Below are positions 49,781 to 61,900 of a stretch of 64,000 nt of DNA, in pieces; position 1 is the stretch's first letter; the number at the start of each line of letters is the position of its first letter. The translations under genes were made by a program, and so were the position numbers. The stretch lies in the NCBI GenBank assembly GCA_003667245.1, contig RCNN01000037.1:1-64000 (forward strand). Direction: 5' to 3'. The DNA comes from Heterostelium multicystogenum. Taxonomy: Eukaryota; Evosea; Eumycetozoa; Acytosteliales; Acytosteliaceae. The notes under the pieces were generated by a model that was given only the letters and a program-made list of their open reading frames with translations, was not told the DNA's origin and ran no database searches.

Positions 49781-51678
49781 TTAAGCACATGGATCCATCA
49801 AATGATCAATTGCTATCATTTGTGGATTATCATCTATGTCATTTGGATTTGTTGATTTTAGAAGATCATCAAGTACTTGATAAAGTTCTTGATGTGTTGC
49901 AAGTTGTGAGTATGGTTTTACTTTGTTGTACAATGTTCTTTCCCAATTAACTGGAAGGATCAACGTCTTTCTAAACTTTTAAGCTTACGATAGATCAAAA
50001 TAGATCCTGATTGTGCAAGTGCAAGTTCATATATGTCAAAGTTTATTTGGTATATCTGAATTGATCGTAATCTTTTCCAAATGATAAAAGTGTGGAAATG
50101 GATAGTTAAATTCTCCAATAGGATCCATTTTCAAATTTGCAACGATATTTAGCAATCTATGACTGGCTGTACCATTATACTTCCATGGAATTAAATGCAC
50201 TTGATGAGAGTATTTTAAAAAAGATTTGGAACATCGTGAATATTTTGAAATAGAATAATCGTTTGATAGGTGTCTCCAACTTTTACTAGAGATCCTGAAT
50301 TGACCATAAATTCTCTGTAGTTGATCTAAGTTCATAAGGACAAAGTGTAATGATTGAGGGTGTTGCGCACTCCAATGGTTTCGATAACCAAAATGATTGA
50401 AAAGTTATTTCTTAAAAGACTGGTCCCTTTTCTATTGGATAAATTGTAGAAAAGCTAACATCCCTCAAGTAGATAGATCAAAACTTCAGGAGAATCTACA
50501 ATGATATTATCGAATGCAATATCTCGGACTTTCAGGATATATTTACTTTTTATCATATGAACATTACAATCTAAGCTGACTAGATAGTTTGATGTTTCCA
50601 GAAAATTGTCTGAAGAATAATCCAACTCTTTTTCAATTAGCTTGGGTCGTAGATGATCAAAGTGTTTGATAAAAATCTTTGTTTTTACTGGAAAACAGCA
50701 TTATAAGGAAGATTACTCTCTGTATGCATCATCATTCATGTCTATTGATATAGAGTGATGATATCTCGCTTTAGTCTTGCTTATAAAATCTGGCAATGAT
50801 TTGTTCGATTGAATCATGATACCTATTCTCTTCATACAATAACACAGTAGCCATTAATCTAATTCTGATCTCAACTGGGTGTCTCTCTAACATTGAATGA
50901 TCGAATGTACCTGGAATGCGCGAGGACGCCACTTGCTTATATACCTCATAGCCACTCTTGAACATGGAAGGATCACCAAGTATCAAACAGTCATACCAAT
51001 AAATAGATCCAATTTTCATTCCTCATCTTTGTACCATAATCTTCCTTATTGCTAGCACCAAAAAAAACCTTTACAATCTCCATCAATGGGTCATTTACCA
51101 AAGTGTATTTAAAGTTGAACCACAGATTGCTCTACTTTGTATTTTTTTATGAATCGATTTGAAGCTCACAGGCACTTTCAAAGTGTGTGCAAGGTAAAAA
51201 TGACAATGCTTGAACGGGCCAAACTTAATGGCCTCCATCATATAGGAATCTCCTTTGTCTTCCATCAATGATTTAAATATCATTAAATGTACCAAACTAG
51301 AAGCTTAAGGATATCGAGATTACCAGCTCCGATTACCTCGTAGATTAACTCTTTACAATTCCTTGTGAACACCTCTGTTTTATAATGATAGATCTTGGAG
51401 AATAGATCGTAGTCGGTGACCTTTGCACAAACATATCTTGCATCCTTCAAATCAAAATTTAGTGGCTCCTCTCTTTGCCTTTTTAGTTTATAGAGCAACA
51501 GATTGTAATAACCATTCCTCATGATTTCTTGGGGTCAGTCCAATGATGGTATTTGAACTTATCCAATGAATTACAGTCTCTCCTCATGAGTGAGACCATC
51601 ATATGCCTGCTTAAATATTCTCTCTCTAAATACATTATTAAGAAGAACATGTTTAAATAATACTGATTTATCTTGCAT
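49781..51678 (-). CDS. Second ankyrin-like family protein, heavily frame-broken
   Basis: The start MQDKSVLFKHVLLNNVFRE is the N-terminal pattern of the dictyostelid-expanded family also seen at 10212-12025. Coding continues across several frames: YYNLLLYKLKRQREEPLNF, ELIYEVIGAGNLDILKLLV (ankyrin-like), MEAIKFGPFKHCHFYLAH, MKIGSIYWYDCLILGDPSM, then KTKIFIKHFDHLRPKLIEK, and DSPEVLIYLLEG. The last part holds NHWSAQHPQSLHFVL and QLATHQELYQVLDDLLK and ends AIDHLMDPCA. At least six indels are needed. It could be a pseudogene. I join it as one gene because no start, stop and promoter spacing separates the parts. Confidence 0.5.
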
Positions 51679-52097
51679 TTTAATAGATTTATAAACAATT
51701 AAACTAATTGATAAAATATAAAAACAAGATTGTAAAACAACTTTATCACAAAATGATGGTGGACTTAAAAATTTAATTTCCAATTGATTTTAAACTTTTT
51801 TTTTTTTACATTTGGTTTATCTATTTTAAAAAAATCGATGGTATGAGATTTATAATTTTAACGTTGAGAATGAAAGATCCAACACTAGATATCTTGATTT
51901 GTACTTAAGAATTTTAAAATACTATTGGAAAAATTTATGGGATTATGTGTTCCTTATCAAAAGTGAATTCTCCTTAACAGATATAAAACAACTTTAATAA
52001 TTTGAATAAAGGACTACTTTGTGAGTGACAAGATAAATGATTTATTTTTAACAATTATTATCTTCTATAGGATGGTCCATCTTCACATGGCAATTTT
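51679..52097. other. Intergenic region
   Basis: AT-rich, with poly-T at about 51796-51807. Nothing recognised. Confidence 0.5.
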
Positions 52098-52532
52098 TCA
52101 GCTTTGCACCCAGTGATTTTTTAAAAGTACATCATCAACATACTTTTGGCAATTGAGGTATGTCCAATTGTAGGTCTCCTCAACTGAAAGCCAATTTCGA
52201 AGTTCCCTCCAAGAATAATCAGCAGAACCAAATCTATGAGTACGAATTAGGTTTTTGTCTCCAGTTGTACGTTTTATTGAAGTTTCTAAACAATTATCTA
52301 CTTCGATAAGAATCCAACCTCTACCAAAACTTCTTCTCACTTTTTGGATGCATGCATATTGACCATTACTCAACTCTAGAATGACGCTCCAGTGGTTAAA
52401 GCCCCACACTAGTCGGCAAAAACCAATATAAATGTATTTGATCCTAACATCCAGGTGAGAATCGGAACTTCTGATATCTTCTCTGAAATGAGTTGTTATG
52501 TTTCGTCCTCCTGAGGAACTACCGCTTACCAT
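52098..52532 (-). CDS. Small protein with possible permuted papain-like (NlpC/P60-superfamily) fold
   Basis: A 144-residue open frame without breaks, start MVSGSSSGGRNITTHFRED. Not recognised by name. The middle reads GFNHWSVILELSNGQYACIQK, and near the C-terminus YLNCQKYVDDVLLKN. A His in an HWxV/L strand followed about 80 residues later by a Cys in an NCxxF/Y helix start is the pattern of circularly permuted papain-like proteins such as LRAT, YiiX and PPPDE enzymes. Those act as acyltransferases, amidases or peptidases. SADYSWRELRNWL lies between. No signal peptide or membrane helix. The fold call is an inference from two short motifs. Confidence 0.5.
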   Translation of the reverse strand: MVSGSSSGGRNITTHFREDIRSSDSHLDVRIKYIYIGFCRLVWGFNHWSVILELSNGQYACIQKVRRSFGRGWILIEVDNCLETSIKRTTGDKNLIRTHRFGSADYSWRELRNWLSVEETYNWTYLNCQKYVDDVLLKNHWVQS

Positions 52533-53489
52533 ATCTATAGATGAAACTTATTGAATAACAAAATGAACTGAATGTTTCGTAAAATAAGGATTAAGAAAAG
52601 AATATTAAAGTTTTTTCATTTTAACCTGGTATTTATAGTTTTGTTTTTATCCTATTTTTTTAGATTCCATATAATCATTAATCTATTCTTGGAGGTAATT
52701 TAACTAAATAGATTAGATTAATGACTTGAACCCCCAAAAGTAGAGTACCAATCTTTCTTTTCATTTGAACCTGATTTTTTTAAGAATTATTTTTAATATG
52801 GAAAAACAAAACTACACCATAGTTGTCTGAAATAGGAAACGATGAAACCTGAATTTTTAGAAATATTATTTTATATTGGGAAAATACAGAAAATATTAAA
52901 ATTAAATGAATATTTGCTTACACAGGTTTAAACTATAATCAATGAGTTGAACTTAATAGTACCGGCAGAAATTCTTGTTATACAGTCCATTTTCAAATAG
53001 ATGAAGTGCCAAATATGAGTTAGTCACCACAAATATGTCCAAACCGTAATCCCGACATCCATTAATATAATCAATAGAATGTATATGATATAAAAATGAC
53101 CTCATTCTCTTCATTTTGTTGTTGTGTGAAAGGAATCTTAGTCTTACAAATTTTGTAAGAATTTGGACCTACTAGTTTTTGAGTTATTTTCCTGTCAGTG
53201 GACTTGATTTTTGAATATCCCCATTACTGTTGTTATCACCCAGATAGGAAAAATCTATCTTTACTCACCAATCAGATCATATTCTGAACCTCAATACCTT
53301 GAACTCGTCATTGTTATTCTTTGAAAGTTTCAACCCTCGATTGTTGCATATCTTTTCATTTTTTATAGTATATAATGTTTAAACCAACAGCTCTCCTTCA
53401 TACTGAACCGAGAAATCCAATAAATGAACTCTAAATAACAAATGTGATTTGGGATTTAAAAATATTTATTTTTCATAATACTAATGAGC
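52533..53489. other. Intergenic region
   Basis: About 960 bases with no open frame of note and no RNA recognised. Contains an imperfect inverted repeat around 53139-53160 (CTTACAAATTTTGTAAGAAT), a possible hairpin. Confidence 0.5.
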
Positions 53490-54818
53490 TTATTGAGCAA
53501 CAGCAGTAGCAAATCCAACACGGCTGTTACCATAGTCGAAGATTGCGTAGTAGGTGGAGATGAAAACATCACCAAGGATCCAAAGTGGACCAATTGGAGC
53601 TGGGATATCCATACCCATGAAACCAGAGAGACATTCAGTTTGACCCATGGAGGTAACTTGGAGAACGTAGTCGGTTGGGGTCAAGAGGAATTGACGACCA
53701 GAGAGGGTAATTTCGATGTTTGGCAAGGTGGAGATGACGTTGCATGAGGTGAAGATACCTTCTCCGTTCATGACGACAGCACCGAGCTTGGTGTTCAAGG
53801 CGTTGATGTAGTTGGCTGGACCAGCAATTAAGGAAGTACCAGAATCGCAGATGGCGTGACATCCCTCAGTACCACAGTATCCGAGTGAGTTTCCGTTCAA
53901 GGAGAAGTCGTCCATCTTGAACTCCCAGTAGGTCTCGTTGGTGAGTGGGACGTAGGTGATTTGACCAGTGTAACGGGTGGTGTCGATGGAACCAAAAGTG
54001 AGTTCACCTCCGTTGGCACCTGGGACCTTGGATAACCAGAAAGCAAAGAGTGGTTGTTGAACCAAGTTTTGAGCCATCATGTTGTAGAAGGGTGGTGGGA
54101 TGGAGTTGACAGAGATGGATTGGAAGGCAAGACCGAGAATACCGTCGAATTTGGCCAAATCGAAAGCAATACCTGGCTCAGCGGTGGCTTCAGCGAACAA
54201 TTGGTTTTGGATGGTCAATGAACCGACTTGGATGGTGTCTTGGGAGACGAAACCAGACATGGCACCAGAACCGTATTGGATGGAGAAGGAGGTACCGTTG
54301 GCAACGTAGGTGGATGACTTGGATGAGTCGTACTTGTTGTGCAAGTCACAGGCAACTACGGTGATTGGGCACTTCTTGGATGGAATCCACAAGTTGGATG
54401 AACCAGTGTCGAAAACGACCTTGAAGTTTTGTGGTGGGGTACCGATGGTGATGGCACCATAGTATTGAGCATCTTCATAATCAGAGATTGGGATGGTAGT
54501 ACCGGAAGCACCGAGCAAACGACCAGCAAACTTCTTTTGGATGTTTTGTGGGATTCTACTGATGGCTTGTCTTGTTACCTTGTTGAAGGAAAGTGGGACA
54601 CTAAATATAATAATATCAATGTTAATATTTATTAATTTCTAACCACAATTATATTGTGAAATTATATTTATATATATAGAGATATATGTGGTTATGATTT
54701 TGATTTGAACATATATTCCATAATAATAATAATAATAATAATGATTGATAACTTACGTGAATGCCTGTGAGACCACGATGAAAGCAAAGAATACAGCAAT
54801 TGCAGAGATAAATCTCAT
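53490..54818 (-). CDS. ctsD: Cathepsin D aspartic protease
   Basis: A lysosomal aspartic endopeptidase. The start at 54818 gives MRFISAIAVFFAFIVVSQAF, a signal peptide, then an intron at 54601-54756 (GTAAGT...TTTAG). A propeptide-like segment VPLSFNKVTRQAISRI follows, then DAQYYGAITIGTPPQNF. The catalytic aspartates are in VVFDTGSSN and AICDSGTSL. WILGDVFISTYYAIFD and GNSRVGFATA close the second lobe. The coding frame is unbroken and strongly prefers C- or G-ending codons (GCC, GGT, ATC, AAG), which gives it the highest GC in the window and suggests high expression. Total about 385 residues, normal for the family. The nearest upstream gene is 1.2 kb away. Confidence 0.95.
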
Positions 54819-56031
54819 TTTCAATTTATATATATTTAATTAGAGTTGACTGAATAAGACTAACCAAGTCTTGGTCTATATATATTTTTTTGAAAAAGTG
54901 TTGGGAAGAGAATAAAAAAAAATATTATATACAAAATAGAAATTCAAAACGGAAAGAATTTTCTTTTTCTTTTTTTTGTAAATATTTTTTGAATGAATAT
55001 CTACCCACACACATTAATCATAAAGACGGTGGAAATGAGTGATCGGATTGAATGAATTCCAAACCCAACAACAAATTCATTTGAAAAGAAAACTTTTCTT
55101 TTTAACCCCATTTGTGATGAAATCAATCCTCTGTCTAATGAAACAAAAACAAAAAAAAACCAAACTATAATTTTTATTGTCACACAATACTATCATATTA
55201 AATGTGGTATCAAAAATACAATTCATTTGTAATGTTTGCAAAAATTCTAAAATATCTTGCATTGTTTCTATTTTGATGTTTTTTTGTGTTTTTTTTGTAC
55301 TTTTATGAGGCTAAAGACATTATCCTTAGATTTTTCAAAATGTACACAACAATGAAGCATTGGGTTTTGGTACAAAAAATTGGGTTTTGGTGTAGGAGGG
55401 AACAAGCGCTATTCTTCATGCGTGCGACAATAGAGTTCTAATGTAGAAATACGATTTGATGATTCACAATACAACAACTAACATCGAACCAACCTATTCT
55501 CCATCATTGAATTAGAGAAAAACATGCAAATCGGTATTATAAATGAAATTGAAAAAGAAAATTTCTCCATCGCCAACAACTGTTTTGACATCAAAACCAA
55601 CCATAGGAATGTGTAAACGCAACCTTGAAACCACCTATTAGGAGTTAGGAATAGGAGCGGAACAATAGAGTAGTATCCTGCAAATATGAGTTGTGTGCGA
55701 TCTACAATGATGTTTTGACACCAAACAAATCAAACAAAATATCTTTTTTGGATCGAACCCATCATTAATGGCTGTGGGAAAAAGAACTAACTAACTACTC
55801 TTTTTCTTCTAAAAAAACAACTTAATTTACCTCCATTGACTTTTCTCTTCTAATTTGGGAATCTTAATTTACAAAAAAAAAAGAATTGAAATTGAATATT
55901 CCAAATATTCCTATAATATTATTGTTTTCTAAATTCAATTTCAATTTGGTTCTTTTTCTTTTATTCCAGACGCCTGGAAGTGATTATTGTTTGTACAAGT
56001 GGTTAGGATGTTGGTTGAAATAATAAAATTG
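54819..56031. promoter_or_regulatory. Upstream region of cathepsin D, 3' flank of MGMT
   Basis: About 1.2 kb without a gene. A (TA)n-rich stretch, TATATATATTTTTTT, lies at 54877-54891, about 60 bases upstream of the cathepsin D start. A 12-base direct repeat, TTGGGTTTTGGT, occurs twice near 55360 and 55381. The rest is AT-rich with poly-A and poly-T runs. Confidence 0.4.
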
Positions 56032-56677
56032 TTATATATTTTTGGTAAGTTTATCAAGATGTTTTTGTTCGTGTTTGTAGAGGATGCGCTGTTTGGGTAT
56101 ATCTCCTTTGCCATTGTAACCGATGACTTTGCCACTCGCTGATACTATGCGATGGCATGGTATTATGATGGGGAATTTGTTGAGACGACATGCAGTGGCA
56201 ACTGCTCTTGGTGCATTATCACGTCCGATTGCTTTGGCAATATCGGTGTAAGAGGCAGTCTTTCCATATTGGACTTTGCAAAGTGCACGCCATGCTACCT
56301 GCTGGAATTCCGTACCCTCTTCATATTCAATCGGAGTTTCAAATTCCAATCTCTCACCAGCAAAATACTCTTCCAACTCCCTCTTGAAGGAATCGGTAAT
56401 AGAATTGCTCTTTATCTTGCTCTCCTCAATAGTATCATTCTTTGAGAAACGTACCAAAGTAAGACCATTATCATTGGCATAAAATTCTACCATTCCAACT
56501 GGGGTGTCTTGCTGATCAAAGTATTTTCTATTCTGCGGAGCTACAATATCAACATCATCATTTTTACTTAAAGATGTCTTTTTCAACTTTTTTATAAGGA
56601 ATATTTGACTTTGTTGTGTTTTGCAGTTTAGATTTTATAGGTGGCATATTTATGACTTTAATTAATCTCTTACTCAT
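56032..56677 (-). CDS. mgmt: Methylated-DNA-protein-cysteine methyltransferase
   Basis: This suicide repair protein moves the methyl group of O6-methylguanine to its own Cys. The acceptor is in FPIIIPCHRIVSASG. Upstream, FQQVAWRALCKVQYGKTASY and AIGRDNAPRAVATA form the helix-turn-helix with the Arg finger. In many homologues the helix reads A-x-x-x-NP; here it is ACRLNKFP, with the Asn kept and Pro displaced. The first open segment starts at 56586, but the frame continues upstream to Met at 56677 (MSKRLIKVINMPP), or 56647, through one indel near 56585. The N-terminus is Lys-rich. The N-terminal domain, TPVGMVEFYANDNGLTLVRF, fits the family. Length about 210 residues. Confidence 0.9.
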
Positions 56678-56928
56678 ATAATTCATTAATTTTTAAACTA
56701 AAATAAATTAAAAGATCCACTCATTTTATCACACACAAGTGGGCTGAACGACAAAGTTTTTTTCTTGGAAATATTGTTGCAACAATATCTTTGTTTACAT
56801 TTGTCCATCTTCTAATGGGAAAAATATTAGAATATTAAAACAAAAAAAAAAAAAAAATGAGAGAGTCGCAAACAAGGGTGTTATATAATATATGTATATA
56901 TTGTTAATGAATTGTTTTTGTTATTTGT

Positions 56929-58622
56929 TTATGAGGAAGTTGAGGTTGAAGTGGTTGAGGTTGATGATTGAGTTGTGGTGGAGGTTGTTGCTGATTCATC
57001 TTCATTTACATGTACACTCTTATATAATAAAATATATGACATATGCCAATCACCAGTACCACCATAAAGTTTCTTAATATCTTCATCGTTGTGGAGTGTT
57101 ACAATGTTGTCGTCAAATTTATACCATTGGTTCTCGGCCTTCTTGACCCAAGCTACGTAATGACCAGAGTCTGCATAACGTCCTTGATGTGTGAGGACAG
57201 CTGCCAACTCGTATTTACCGGTATCGTTTGGTTGAACATTGAGTGATACGTCGGTGGTGTTTGCTTGCTTGTTGTCTGGTTTCTTTTCTGGTGGTTTGCT
57301 GACATCGGTCATCTCTTGGTCGTCCACAGGTTTTCTCTTGCGCTCAATTGATTGATTGAATTGATCCTCGAGAATCTTACGCTTGACAGCTAACTTTTCC
57401 TTGAGTTCTGGTGTACACATGTCTTGAATGTCCAAATTCAATGGGAATTGGACTGGTCTAATAATCTTGGCTTTGACACCAACAGTAGCAGAGTCACGTG
57501 ATTCTTTTACATCTTTTTTCCAGTGGAATCTGACAAACTGTACCAAGAGATAGGGTGGCAATCTAGAGAGGGCAGTCTTTTTGGTATACACGGCTTCACG
57601 ATTCAAGGTTGGCGAGTTCTTTGTAATTTCTTCTTCCAATCCACGCTTCAATCCTTCATTCAAATAGGATGTATCAATGTTGATATTGCAGGCCAACTTG
57701 AGAAGAGTTTCTACTTTGGTGGTAGGTTCCTCAGATGGATTGTCTTTACAAGTCAAAGTATCGACTGCTTCAATTCCAAACAATTTTCCAACCATCGACT
57801 TTTTCAAAAGAGTTTCCTGTGAGTTGGAATTGAGAGTTTCACCAGGAGCGGCCAACTCGTGAGAGTAAGCAGTCAACAGCTGTGACATTGCTTCTTCGGC
57901 GTCTTGTTGTAAATAATGTCCACCTTTTTCTTCAGCAAATTGTGGGAATATTCTTCTAAATGTCTTTTGAATCAATCAATATTAATATCTATCTATCTAA
58001 TTTGTTTAACAGCATTGATTGGTTTGGCGTTAATTACATTTAAAAATACCAAGTTTGACATTGATAATGATTGTTTGTTTAAATCGGCAAATAAAACTTG
58101 TGAGGCTTTCACAAGACTTGCAAAGGCAGATGGGTTCGATGGTTGTTTATAGGTTTCAATGGATTTAACTAATTCAGGAACGGCCTTCAAGCACTGAAGT
58201 GTAGAGTTGAGGTAGCATGTGTTACCAAGATTTGCTAAACCTGGTGGCATATCATTCATAAATGATTGTTGAGAATCCTCTGGAAGATCCTCAATAAACT
58301 TTACCGGTTCCTTTGGTTTCTCCAATTCAGCAGCCGATCCCATCATCATCACATTCTTTCCTTCTACCAAATCAACATCTTTCCATTGTGTATCATCTTT
58401 TAATATACCTCCTTTAAATCCCATAACTAAATAATAATTAATTAATCATCATACAACCTCTATATTATTATTATTATTATTATTAAATATCATACTCTTT
58501 TGTCTATCAGTAGGTACTTGAGTTAAAGAGTATAATTGACTCTTTAAGACCATTACAGGTTCATTTGGATCAACATTAACTTCATATTTTTGTTTTTCCC
58601 ACTTTACAATAATCTTTACCAT
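56929..58622 (-). CDS. usp14: Ubiquitin carboxyl-terminal hydrolase 14 (proteasome-associated)
   Basis: A deubiquitinase of the proteasome 19S particle. The start at 58622 gives MVKIIVKWEKQKYEVNVDP, the ubiquitin-like domain that docks to the proteasome. An intron, about 58431-58494, ends TTTAG, joining RQK to MGFKGGILKDDTQW. The catalytic Cys is in GLANLGNTCYLNSTLQCL. A second intron, about 57965-58010, lies between INAKPIN and TFRRIFPQF. GHYLQQDAEEAMSQL, LPPYLLVQFVRFHWK and the catalytic His in YADSGHYVAWVKK follow, then WYKFDDNIVT. The C-terminal tail is a Ser/Thr-rich STSTTSTSTSS run, and the insert at 57240-57420 is Lys/Asp-rich, as in other USP14 proteins. No frame break was needed. Length is near 520 residues. 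Confidence 0.9.
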
Positions 58623-58983
58623 CTTTTTATCTGTATCTATCTATAATTATTAAGTATCAATTAAATTATATATATCTGTATATTATATTATATTGTATTA
58701 TTATTAATTTAGGGGGTTAAATTAAATGAATCAATCATAAATTACAAGTGATCTTCAAGTACATTAAAAACCAAAAAAAACAAAAAAACAACAAGAAATT
58801 AAATTTAAATGAACTTGAAATGTAAAATTAATTTAAAAAAATTAAAATTCAGCATTGAGCGTCTTTCTTGTTGATCTAATATCTATGACTCATTTCTACT
58901 AAATTTATAATAACTTCACACTAATATTACATTAGCTGGCTTAGAATAAAAGTAATAATAGTAATATAATAGTAATAATAATA
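58623..58983. promoter_or_regulatory. Divergent region between usp14 and the Sel1/MYND gene
   Basis: 361 AT-rich bases with poly-A runs and (AAT)-like triplets before the Sel1/MYND start. No conserved element recognised. Confidence 0.4.
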
Positions 58984-61900
58984 ATGGGTGGTAAAAAGAA
59001 AAAAGCTAATACTAATAATAGCAACAATAGCAATAATAATAATAATAATAAAAAAGCAACAACAATCAAATAAAAATGATAATCTAAATGAATCGTTCAA
59101 AGTACTTTCTCTTGATGAGCAAGAGAATCAATTGCAATCAAGGAAACAAGAGTTGTCAGATTTTTTAAAAATTAGTTAGACTCAAGAAACAATTGCCCTA
59201 CGATGATGAAGACGAGTTGCATAATATGGATTATGACAATTATGAGCGACAGGCTTTAGAGCAAATTGAAGCAGTGGACAATGAGTTAAGATTGATTTCC
59301 AATCAAAAGAAATTCAAAAAAATACAACAATCACTAGAGGAGGAGCAATCACTTCCACAACCACCAGCAAAAGGCACCACCACCGTTACAAATAATCAAC
59401 AAGGAAAAGATAAAAAAGATACAAACAATCGTCAGCATTTAAGTAAAACAATTATATTGGATAGTTTGTCAATTGCAAGAGAGTTCCAATCAAATCTCTT
59501 TGGAAATTATTATTCCGTCCTTTCAAGTAAACTTTGGTTGGACAAGCCCGAAAGTTCAGTCCATTTGAAATCGTTGTTAAAGTTGAATAACAATGCTATT
59601 CCATCAAGATTTTTAATGGCAGTAAATTGTGGTGACCGTAGTGCTTGGGATATTCATACTTTGGATCTGATGCTAAATTTGATTTGCGCCACCCTAGTCA
59701 AGCAAAATCCAAAGTTGGATACCACTATCCGTCATCATTTGGAGTTTTCAAGCTTGGTCAATGTTTTGGCAAATAAATACATCGTGAACCAGTCTATCGT
59801 TTCCAATGAAGAGTTTGAGGAGGATGTCAACGAGCTTTTGGACTATTTGTCATTCCTTGGTTTGTCAAAGCAAGCCCTAGATGCAATTAGAGCCTCAAAG
59901 GTTGGACCTTCATCTGATAAGCAAGCCAAGTTGCTTAGAACCAAAATCAAAGAGTCTATCAAGCTTTTCAACTATTTGGATGCTATCAAATTATGTACTG
60001 ATGGTTGCAATATTCACGGATTATCTACCGATTCACTTGCCAAATTTTATTTCTATCGAGCCTATTCCAATGAAATGCAACGTATAAAGGTGGCCACCAA
60101 AGCACCAAGAGATGAGATCATTTTCGATCTCAACAGAGTCAGAAATATCAAACCTAATAGCAAATATTCAGCTTACTTGATGGCTCTTATTGCATTTAAT
60201 CAAGATCAGTTCGAAGAAGCAAGCAAATCCATTGACACTTGTTTAATCATTGATCCTCTTTACAAGAAAGCTAGAGAACTAAAGGGACTCATTGATTATG
60301 ATCTCTATATTAGTTCTATTGGTTATAAAGATGCATTCATGAATTTTGATGGCGAAGAGATCAAAAGTTTAATTCAAGGTAGAAACATTCCATTAACAGA
60401 TCCCAGCATATTGTTTTCCAGAGATGACCAGAATGTACAAAATGGTTTTAAATACCTCTATGGATTGGATAATACTCCAAAGGATCTCATGAAATCTATA
60501 GAGTCCTTTAAATCCGCACCCAAAGACCCAGAAGCACTCCTTTTCTTGGGAATCATCACTCAACAAGGTAAAACCATTTATCGTAGTCTTGAGGATTCCT
60601 TCAAATACTTCCAACGTGCTTACGATCTTGGCGATGGCAGTGCATGCGCTGAGCTTGCTAGATGTTACAAACATGGTTGGGGTACACAAGTGGACCTTCA
60701 GAAAGCAAGATCTAAATTGGAGGAGCAATTAAAAAAGACTAAAAGTACAGGTGCAATTAGTTCTTTTAGTAGTTCCGTAAGTAAAATACTCTCAAATAAC
60801 TAAATTAATATATATTAATATTTAAATTATAATTAGAGTTATGATATGGTTTTGACAGAATTAGGTCAAATTTATATGGAGAGTAATGTTAAAGAAGATG
60901 TTTATAAAGCAGCTCAACTGTTCCAAACTGCAGCCTCTGCTGGTTACCCAGAGGCAATGTATGCACTTGGATATGTCTATTTAAATGGAATTGGTGTTGA
61001 AATCGATTTAGATATTGCCAAGACCTGGTTAGATCGTGCAGCCAAATTCAATCATCCTTCTGCTATTCATTTATTGGCTCAAGTTAAAGCACAAAAGAAG
61101 ATGGGCGATTTACCAGATGATACAAAAAGCCTCCTCAATGAGCTTAAAGATTTAGTTAAAAATTCAGGTACTATCATCCAAAAAGTTAGAAATCAAGGTG
61201 ATGCTTCATTCCCATTGGAAAAATTGGAGCAATATGCCAAGACCTCTAAAGTTGCAGCTGCACTCTATACTTCAAAGAGTCTTTATTACCATACTATTGA
61301 ATTAATGGCAACTGGAAAAGAATCTTTTGCGAAGGAAATCATCGACAACATTGCAAAATGTTTCGAATTAACTGAAATAGTAATGGATATGGAGATTTTA
61401 GGAAAGCTTTTCCTTCCAATACTTGAATGGTATTTAAAGAAGAACCCAATGGATTTCAATGCTCGTTATTGTTTCTGCTTTATTCAAGTCTCAAGATCTC
61501 TCGATTATGCAATTATCTATGCAAGAAAATGTCTTCAGGATTTCCCAGACGGTCACCAAATTTTCATTCTATGTGCTGGTCTTTACGCCTTTAAATCAAA
61601 TTGGAAAGAAAGTTTGAAATGTCTTCAAAGAGCAAAAGAGATTAGAAAACAGGTTTGTAACAACAAAAGCACCATACATATTTATCATTATTAATTATTA
61701 TTGTTATAATTTTTATAGAAAAATCTTTCAGAAGACATTGATATTCAACTACAAATTGGACTTTGTAGAATAAAGATTGATGAGGAAAATAATTTCAAAG
61801 AGAAGACTGACACAGTACTTGTTGACATTTTAGATTTTATAAATCGTTGTGAGAAAGGTAACAAAAAAATAATTGTGGTGAACCATATACTCTTTGAAAT

